Positions 61,182 through 64,000 of a stretch of DNA of 64,000 nt are shown piece after piece. The notes beneath the pieces were generated by a model. That model did not search any database. It had not been told where the DNA came from and saw only the letters and a list, made by a program, of their open reading frames with translations. The stretch is from Proteus faecis (lineage in GTDB: Bacteria > Pseudomonadota > Gammaproteobacteria > Enterobacterales > Enterobacteriaceae), in assembly GCF_003144395.1 (NCBI RefSeq), contig NZ_PENZ01000001.1, forward strand, positions 33,495-97,494, read 5' to 3'. Position numbers and translations under genes: made by a program. Within the stretch, counting starts at the first letter, position 1, and each line of letters begins with the position of its first letter.

Positions 61182-61445
61182 ATGCAAATTTCATACAGCT
61201 ACTCGAACGGAACTCGGGTAGTAGACGGCAAAACAGTCATGGAATTTGACGAAAGTAGCAAGCTTAGTATTGAGACAGGAAGTTTCAGTGAGTTGGCTAA
61301 GTTAACGGAAATTGACTCAGTTGAGACGATGGAATATGTGCTCGATTGTGACGATGAATCGCTTGAACGGATTATCAATGCGATAGGCAAGGAAGCCTTT
61401 ATTAACAGGATATTGAGAGTTTCTAAGCTAAGGAGAGTTGCGTGA
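61182..61445 (+). CDS. Hypothetical early protein (87 aa)
   Basis: The ATG at 61182 has GAGG before it and is preferred to the GTG at 61176. 87 residues, acidic, with YVLDCDDESLERIINAIGKE. Its TGA overlaps the GTG start of the methyltransferase gene. Confidence 0.65.
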   Translation: MQISYSYSNGTRVVDGKTVMEFDESSKLSIETGSFSELAKLTEIDSVETMEYVLDCDDESLERIINAIGKEAFINRILRVSKLRRVA

Positions 61446-61915
61446 CTCAGATTCTAGATATGTGCTGTGGTAGTCGCATGTTCTGGTTTGACAAGGAAGA
61501 TAACCGAGCAATTTACAGCGACATCCGCGCAGAGAAGCATATTTTATGTGATGGCAGGAAGCTAAATATCACACCAGACATTATCGCTGATTTTAAAAAC
61601 CTCCCCTTTCCTGACGGTTCATTTTATCAAGTTATATTCGACCCACCTCATTTAATCAGGGTTGGCCACAACGGATGGATGTTTAAAAAGTATGGGCGAT
61701 TAAATAAAGAGTCATGGAAAGACGATTTATCAAAAGGATTTAGTGAAGCATTTAGAGTGCTCAAGCCAAACGGAACATTGGCATTCAAGTGGAATGAAAC
61801 GCAAATACCTACCAAGCAAGTTTTAGCGCTAACCGACCAAAAACCAACAATAGTACAGCGTGTCGGTAAGAACGATAAAACGCATTGGGTGCTGTTTATT
61901 AAGGAGGAGTTATGA
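61442..61915 (+). CDS. Small class I methyltransferase-like protein
   Basis: 157 residues from a GTG start in a GTGA overlap. ILDMCCGSRMFWFDKED (SAM-binding loop), VIFDPPHLI (motif IV, DPPH) and LSKGFSEAFRVLKPNGTLAF are those of a class I SAM-dependent methyltransferase. The DPPH motif resembles the (D/N)PPY motif of adenine-N6 enzymes. With no target recognition domain, its substrate (DNA, RNA or a protein) is open. Confidence 0.85.
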   Translation: MTQILDMCCGSRMFWFDKEDNRAIYSDIRAEKHILCDGRKLNITPDIIADFKNLPFPDGSFYQVIFDPPHLIRVGHNGWMFKKYGRLNKESWKDDLSKGFSEAFRVLKPNGTLAFKWNETQIPTKQVLALTDQKPTIVQRVGKNDKTHWVLFIKEEL

Positions 61916-62064
61916 GCAACTCAAAGCAATGGTTAGAAGAATTACGCAGGAAGCGTAAAGAATCGCAGGAACGCGAACACGATGAATTTATGTATCAAAC
62001 GGAAGTGTTAGGACGACAAGGACTGTCGATACCAACAAAGGATTTTTCAGGAGATTTTCAATGA
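61912..62064 (+). CDS. Hypothetical small protein (50 aa)
   Basis: ATG at 61912 in an ATGA overlap, with GGAGG before it. MSNSKQWLEELRRKRKESQE, charged and helical. Its stop overlaps the next start as ATGA. The tight coupling supports a real gene. Confidence 0.7.
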   Translation: MSNSKQWLEELRRKRKESQEREHDEFMYQTEVLGRQGLSIPTKDFSGDFQ

Positions 62065-62381
62065 ACGTTTCTAACTCTTACCCTACCGATAAATACCCTC
62101 AATTAGCATCACCGTCATTAGCAAAAAACAGAGAGGAAGCTCTGGCTCAAGCTATTGCAATGATTGAGGGTCATTTGCCAAATACGAGCGTGAAGGAGAG
62201 AGAAAAGCGATTAGCAATGGAACTGCTACACATGAACTTGGACGCATCGAAAAATCACCCTCCTCTACCGCCTCACATTCAGGTATTACGCGATGCAGAA
62301 AGGAATTCTGTATCTAGTCGCAATATTGAAATCGATTACTACGGAAGCGATCGGCGTCAAGGTCAGTATCTTGGAGATTAA
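62061..62381 (+). CDS. Hypothetical protein (106 aa)
   Basis: 106 residues, KNREEALAQAIAMIEGHLPN and EKRLAMELLHMNLDAS, helical, with a polar C-terminus. It lies directly before the annealing protein gene and is coupled to the previous gene. No family recognised. Confidence 0.65.
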   Translation: MNVSNSYPTDKYPQLASPSLAKNREEALAQAIAMIEGHLPNTSVKEREKRLAMELLHMNLDASKNHPPLPPHIQVLRDAERNSVSSRNIEIDYYGSDRRQGQYLGD

Positions 62382-62382
62382 C

Positions 62383-62997
62383 ATGACTGCTGTATATAAA
62401 GCGATTAGCAATGTAGCCAAGGAAATGGCTGAAACAGGAATAAAGAAAGGAAGTGAAAATAAACAGCAAGGGTTTATGTTCAGAGGGATTGACGCTGTAT
62501 ATAACGCTCTTGCACCAGCTTTAGTTAAGCATGGATTGCTTATTCTTCCACGGATCATTGAACGCTCAGTCACGGAAAGACAAACGCAAAGAGGTGGTCA
62601 GCTATTCTACGTTGTGGTTAAGGCTGAATTTGATTTTGTTGCCACGGAAGATGGCAGTAAGCACACGGTAGTGACTTATGGTGAGGCTATGGATAGCGGA
62701 GATAAAGCCACAAATAAAGCCATGTCGATTGCATATAAATACGCGGCATTTCAAGCGTTCTGTATTCCAACAGAAGAAACAGCAATTGATGCAGATGCGG
62801 AAATTCATAACGTGGCGCCACGGACGGCAGAGCAGGTGTTAGCTGATTACACTAACTTCCTTGGCACGGCTACGAATCAGTCACAAATCATGGATGAGTA
62901 CAAAAAAGCATGGAATGCATTGGCTGGTACTGAATCACAAAAGGAATGTGAACGTGTAACAGGCATTCGAATTAAAGAACTTAAGGAAGCTGCATAA
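62383..62997 (+). CDS. erf: Erf-family single-strand annealing protein
   Basis: The ATG at 62383 with TTGGAG before it gives 204 residues. [31 protein letters not shown] and [17 protein letters not shown] (each partly quoted from the conserved core) are the signature of the P22 Erf superfamily. It promotes annealing of complementary single strands in phage recombination. It is followed at once by ssb, as in many phages. Confidence 0.9.
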   Translation: MTAVYKAISNVAKEMAETGIKKGSENKQQGFMFRGIDAVYNALAPALVKHGLLILPRIIERSVTERQTQRGGQLFYVVVKAEFDFVATEDGSKHTVVTYGEAMDSGDKATNKAMSIAYKYAAFQAFCIPTEETAIDADAEIHNVAPRTAEQVLADYTNFLGTATNQSQIMDEYKKAWNALAGTESQKECERVTGIRIKELKEAA

Positions 62998-63449
62998 TGG
63001 CAAGTAAAGGCGTGAATAAATGTATTCTCATTGGTCATTTGGGGCAGGACCCTGAAATTCGGTACATGCCGAGTGGTGGCGCTGTTGCAAATCTCACATT
63101 GGCCACATCGGAATCGTGGCGCGATAAACAAACCGGTGAAATAAAAGAAAAAACTGAGTGGCATCGAGTATGCATCTTCGGAAAATTAGCCGAAATTGCA
63201 GGTGAATATCTGAAAAAAGGAAGTCAGGTATATATCGAGGGCTCACTGCAAACCAGAAAATGGCAAGACCAAAGCGGGCAAGACCGATACACAACGGAAG
63301 TAGTGGTCAATATTGGTGGAACAATGCAGATGCTAGGCGGTAACGGTGGTAATCAGGCGGGAAGCCAGAAGACACAGCAATCAGCGCATCAACCGCAAGC
63401 ACCACAAAACGAACCCCCTCAAGATTGGGATGATCAAATACCCTTCTAA
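62997..63449 (+). CDS. ssb: Single-stranded DNA-binding protein
   Basis: 150 residues. OB-fold blocks [39 protein letters not shown] and [19 protein letters not shown], then a Gln/Gly-rich linker and the acidic tip WDDQIPF for binding partner proteins. The start overlaps the erf stop (TAATG). It works with the annealing protein in phage replication and recombination. Confidence 0.95.
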   Translation: MASKGVNKCILIGHLGQDPEIRYMPSGGAVANLTLATSESWRDKQTGEIKEKTEWHRVCIFGKLAEIAGEYLKKGSQVYIEGSLQTRKWQDQSGQDRYTTEVVVNIGGTMQMLGGNGGNQAGSQKTQQSAHQPQAPQNEPPQDWDDQIPF

Positions 63450-63481
63450 CTACCCTACCCGTTTAACCAAAGGATATAACC

Positions 63482-63820
63482 ATGAAAAGTTTACACGGTC
63501 GTTGCATTCAGAGATGGAAGCAACGATTCAAGAGTGTTTGTGATTCTAAGGTTTCACCTTATTTCAGAAAACGCGACTTAAAGGGATTTTGTCGTGAATC
63601 TGGCGTGATTACTGCTGACATGATGATCCTAAACATGGCAGAGGGTAATGCTCACGTTGATTTTGATGGTAAACGCCATGGATGGTCACCTGAGTTTTCA
63701 AAGTTCTTTGAAGATAACCGAGAAAAATATATTACCGAAGCACGTTTGTTTCTCAACGAAGAAGTCACTAACGACGAAATAGACGACTTAATCGAAGAAG
63801 AAATCTCTAATTGGAATTAG
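63482..63820 (+). CDS. Hypothetical early protein (112 aa)
   Basis: 112 residues, a basic first third (RCIQRWKQRFKSVCDSKVSP) and an acidic end (NDEIDDLIEEEISNW). Unknown function. Located 33 bases after ssb. Confidence 0.65.
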   Translation: MKSLHGRCIQRWKQRFKSVCDSKVSPYFRKRDLKGFCRESGVITADMMILNMAEGNAHVDFDGKRHGWSPEFSKFFEDNREKYITEARLFLNEEVTNDEIDDLIEEEISNWN

Positions 63821-63853
63821 AACTCAGTGCAAGGATGCAAACAGGAGATAGAT

Positions 63854-64000
63854 ATGAAAAAGCAAACAGTAGATTTACTAAATTCTAATGACGAAACTAT
63901 TTTGATGATGCGAGGCAGTCAAACCAAAGAGCAAGTTATCGACACTGCAATTAAAGAAAACATTATTTGTGAAAGCGATAAATCGGAATGGGTTAATTGC
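63854..64000 (+). CDS. Hypothetical protein, cut by window end
   Basis: ATG at 63854 with AGGAGATAG upstream; 49 codons are visible (MKKQTVDLLNSNDETILMMR...). The frame is still open at 64000. No family recognised from this part. Confidence 0.6.
   Translation, partial: MKKQTVDLLNSNDETILMMRGSQTKEQVIDTAIKENIICESDKSEWVNC

Overview
The window is an AT-rich chromosome segment from an enterobacterium, most likely a Proteus species. The calls rest on reading the translated sequence: CycA, PutP, PutA, FliZ and FliA all look like the Enterobacterales proteins, and the order fliZ-fliA-flagellin and the AT-rich codon use fit Proteus. No database search was run.

Positions 1-21560 are host chromosome: a GrpB-family fragment, a metallo-beta-lactamase-fold hydrolase, a universal stress protein, the amino acid permease CycA, a tRNA-Lys(CTT), a five-gene chaperone-usher fimbrial operon (4188-10118), a small protein of unknown function, a YnfC-like secreted protein downstream of a miniature repeat, the divergent putP/putA proline-use genes, an octanucleotide tandem repeat, a candidate small RNA, then fliZ, fliA and the 3' two-thirds of a flagellin gene.

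At about 21562 flagellin homology stops in mid-gene and a lambda-like tailed prophage begins. It runs to the window end, so its integrase and right attachment site are not seen. In window order: a phage HolE (Pol III theta) homologue; a tail spike with its own transcription signals; tail tip genes and tape measure; a 6 kb accessory block; tail tube, connector, capsid, portal and terminase genes; a truncated rha; the lysis cassette (holin, M15 endolysin, Rz/Rz1); a Q-like antiterminator; nin-region genes (rusA, ninB, lar); O/P-like replication genes with iterons; cII; nutR; cro; operators; cI; a Clp-fold protease; OL/PL; nutL; a tRNA-like element; an N-like antiterminator; and the early left operon with a methyltransferase, an Erf-type annealing protein and SSB. 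Genes from 22-56 kb are mostly on the minus strand (late and PR side), those from 56 kb on the plus strand (lysogenic and PL side).

The most unusual part is the accessory block at 31.4-37.9 kb, lying between the tail assembly chaperone and the tape measure gene, which are normally adjacent. It holds an R-S-E class ADP-ribosyltransferase, two membrane-associated proteins, a second immunity region built like P22 immI (divergent Arc/Mnt-like repressors over overlapping promoters, controlling two antirepressors), a DUF4145 gene, and a two-gene HEPN-containing module with a palindromic upstream site. Two near-identical terminators flank part of it. This block looks like a lysogen-expressed defence or toxin cargo region.
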